A stretch of 64,000 nucleotides of DNA. It comes from Mucilaginibacter roseus (GTDB taxonomy: Bacteria > Bacteroidota > Bacteroidia > Sphingobacteriales > Sphingobacteriaceae). The stretch lies in contig NZ_JAJPWV010000005.1 of assembly GCF_021215455.1 (NCBI RefSeq), positions 62,001-126,000 of the forward strand, written 5' to 3'. Below are positions 62,259 to 64,000 of this stretch, one piece after another; the first letter of the stretch is position 1, and each line of letters starts with the position of its first letter. The notes beneath the pieces are model-generated. The model saw only the letters and a program-made list of their open reading frames with translations, had not been told where the DNA came from and did no database searches. A program made the position numbers and the translations under genes.

Positions 62259-63446
62259 TTAATATCCAAAGTGTTTTATGTATGTATCCAGATCCTTATC
62301 ACCCCGACCTGACAGGCAGATTACTACATTATCGCCGAGTTTAAAAGTCATTTTTTCAAGGTGAGCCAATGCGTGGGCACTTTCAATTGCCGGGATGATG
62401 CCTTCTAACTGACAGGCTAATAATCCGGCATTCAATGCCTCATCATCCGTAGCACTTACATATTCCGCACGGTTTACTTTATACAAATGTGCGTGCTGCG
62501 GTCCAATGCCCGGATAATCCAGTCCGGCCGAGATAGAGTATGGTTCAACCACCTGCCCGTCCTCCGTTTGCATTAAGATTGTACGGGTACCATGCAATAC
62601 CCCCTCTTTACCTAATGATGTGGTAGCTGCTGAATGACCTGTTTCAACTCCCTTACCTGCCGCCTCAACAGCTATTAACTTAACAGATTCATCATCCAAA
62701 AAGTTATAGAACATGCCAATAGCATTGCTGCCGCCACCCACGCAGGCCAACACATATTGCGGTAACTCACTGCCGGTCTGTTCAAGCAATTGTTTTTTTG
62801 CTTCGAATGATATGATCGACTGGAACTTGGCCACCATCTCCGGATACGGGTACGGCCCCACTGCTGAACCGATGATATAATGTGTGTCCTCCGGGTTGCC
62901 TATCCAGTCGCGCAGAGCTTCGTTGGTGGCATCTTTCAGGGTTTTACTGCCTGATGTAGCCGGTACCACCTTAGCGCCCAGCATCTTCATGCGGGCAACA
63001 TTTGGTGCCTGGCGCTCCATATCTATCTCACCCATATATACCACGCACTCCAGCCCTTTCAGGGCACACACCGTAGCAGTTGCCACGCCATGCTGCCCGG
63101 CACCGGTTTCGGCTATGATTCGCTTTTTGCCCAGGCGTTCAGCCAATAATATCTGCCCAATAGCATTGTTTATTTTGTGTGAACCGGTATGGTTCAAATC
63201 CTCACGCTTGAAAAAAATGTTGGCACCGTACTTTTCTGAATAGCGTTTGGCATGGTACAGCGGCGAAGGGCGGCCAACGTAATCCTTCAGTAACTGATCG
63301 TACTCCGCTTTAAAGTCGTTATCATTCAATACTTTTAAATATTGAGCACGCAACGCCTCTATATTAGGGTACAGCATTTCGGGAATATAAGCTCCGCCAA
63401 AATCGCCGTAATAACCATGTTCATCAACTCCGTATTTCATGTGCAT
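62259..63446 (-). CDS. trpB: tryptophan synthase beta chain
   Basis: The 395-aa PLP enzyme joins indole and serine to tryptophan. The PLP Lys is in [15 protein letters not shown], the substrate loop in [13 protein letters not shown], and [13 protein letters not shown] is the phosphate-binding loop. The start ATG shares one base with the trpF stop (TAATG), which argues for translation coupling; a second ATG is 6 nt further on. Length is normal. Confidence 0.97.
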   Translation of the reverse strand: MHMKYGVDEHGYYGDFGGAYIPEMLYPNIEALRAQYLKVLNDNDFKAEYDQLLKDYVGRPSPLYHAKRYSEKYGANIFFKREDLNHTGSHKINNAIGQILLAERLGKKRIIAETGAGQHGVATATVCALKGLECVVYMGEIDMERQAPNVARMKMLGAKVVPATSGSKTLKDATNEALRDWIGNPEDTHYIIGSAVGPYPYPEMVAKFQSIISFEAKKQLLEQTGSELPQYVLACVGGGSNAIGMFYNFLDDESVKLIAVEAAGKGVETGHSAATTSLGKEGVLHGTRTILMQTEDGQVVEPYSISAGLDYPGIGPQHAHLYKVNRAEYVSATDDEALNAGLLACQLEGIIPAIESAHALAHLEKMTFKLGDNVVICLSGRGDKDLDTYIKHFGY

Positions 63447-64000
63447 TATAGTTGCTTAATTATTTCAAAAGCCTGTTTTAGCTTATTTATGTCTTTATTT
63501 CCCGGCGATAGTTCAAACCGGCTGTTCAGGTCAAGTCCAGCTAACTGTGGATGTTTGACTGTTTTTACTTCTTCTAAATTCCCTAAACCAATACCCCCGG
63601 AAAGGAAGAAAGGTACATTTAATGTATAGTTTGTCAACACCTGCCAATCAAACGTTTTGCCCGAGCCTCCATGTGCTGCGGTTTTGGTATCGAATAAAAA
63701 TATATCCACCACATTTTCGTAAGGTTTCAACGTGTCAAAATCAAAATCAGCATCAACCCCAAAAGCCTTTATTACCTGTATTCTACCCTTAAACAGGGCG
63801 CAAAATTCAGGTGTTTCACTGCCATGTAACTGGATGGCTTTAAAATTATATTTTTCGATCAGCGCATTGATCTGCTCAGCGCTTTCATTAACAAATACGC
63901 CGGTTTTAGTAATATTTTTAGGCAATTGTTCCAAAGCCCCTGCCACAAGTACATCGATATATCTTGGCGATTTATTATAACATATAAAACCCACATAATC
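63446..64000 (-). CDS. trpF: phosphoribosylanthranilate isomerase TrpF (5' end beyond window)
   Basis: TrpF isomerises phosphoribosylanthranilate in tryptophan synthesis. The visible 184 residues include [44 protein letters not shown] with the catalytic Asp, [15 protein letters not shown] and [15 protein letters not shown]. The N-terminal segment with the catalytic Cys is cut by the window end; the frame is open to base 64000. A GTG at 63994 is internal (DYVGF continues upstream). It heads the visible part of the operon with trpB and trpA. Confidence 0.93.
   Translation of the reverse strand, partial: DYVGFICYNKSPRYIDVLVAGALEQLPKNITKTGVFVNESAEQINALIEKYNFKAIQLHGSETPEFCALFKGRIQVIKAFGVDADFDFDTLKPYENVVDIFLFDTKTAAHGGSGKTFDWQVLTNYTLNVPFFLSGGIGLGNLEEVKTVKHPQLAGLDLNSRFELSPGNKDINKLKQAFEIIKQL

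Noticed and set aside
62884..63243. 119-codon plus-strand open frame inside trpB
   Set aside because: Antisense shadow of a well-conserved gene; composition is only a reflection of trpB codons.
1..64000. CRISPR array, prophage or insertion sequence
   Set aside because: Searched by eye for regularly spaced repeats, transposase DDE motifs, integrase and capsid or terminase genes; none found.

Overview
The window looks like a chromosomal segment of a Bacteroidota bacterium, most likely a Sphingobacteriaceae member of the Mucilaginibacter/Pedobacter type. The signs are two SusC/Oar/FecA-like TonB-dependent receptors and a Bacteroidota-type TonB, a type III glutamine synthetase, the futalosine menaquinone gene mqnC, a short (286 aa) primary sigma factor, a Bacteroidota-type PurM, DUF4468 and BBP2 proteins, and repeated promoter elements of the Bacteroidota form TAnnTTTG, often only 3-5 nt before the start codon. 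The taxonomic call is inferred from gene content; no 16S gene is present. I see no phage, insertion sequence or CRISPR array.

Layout. 1-9.9 kb: truncated iron-type TonB receptor, a stress-type DUF2383 gene with a 53-aa lipoprotein gene, a ModF-like double ATPase, mqnC, two exported ferritin-like proteins, scpB, a 70-aa lysine/aspartate-rich protein, a ThuA protein and an RRM protein. 10-18.4 kb: mostly exported enzymes (M14 peptidase, GH16-like lipoprotein, Tat metallophosphoesterase, a large PHP/CehA-like protein), a divergent msrB/msrA pair and a haloperoxidase-like hydrolase. 18.5-28 kb: Na+/H+ antiporter, tRNA-His with terminator, rnhA, a minus-strand cluster (membrane protein, phosphodiesterase, trmN6, VOC protein), purL, tonB, DUF4468 and a BBP2 porin. 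28-41.8 kb: glnN, a ClC channel, purM, an Oar-like receptor, lpdA, an outer-membrane barrel protein, an MBL hydrolase and rpoD.

41.9-54.2 kb: a WapI-like orphan, endonuclease V, a tiny ABC membrane/ATPase pair, a retropepsin-like protease overlapping a protein with four tandem CBM48-like domains, phzF, smc, an S41 peptidase lipoprotein, and an operon of LolD-like ATPase, stand-alone preATP-grasp domain and a HAD protein with altered catalytic motifs. 54.4-57.9 kb holds the most unusual locus: two tandem copies of a two-gene module, each a 172-aa membrane-anchored protein overlapping an HTTM (vitamin-K-carboxylase-like) membrane protein. The window closes with sucC, yceI with a palindromic operator candidate, an orphan lipoprotein, a Sua5-type gene and the minus-strand trpF-trpB-trpA operon, in which a degenerate heptamer repeat separates trpB from trpA.

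Functional threads: housekeeping (smc/scpB, purL/purM, trpFBA, sucC/lpdA, rpoD, mqnC, glnN), cell envelope and uptake (receptors, TonB, porin, CBM and GH16 proteins), oxidative repair (msrA, msrB, ferritin-like proteins, endonuclease V), and several orphan accessory genes of lower GC.
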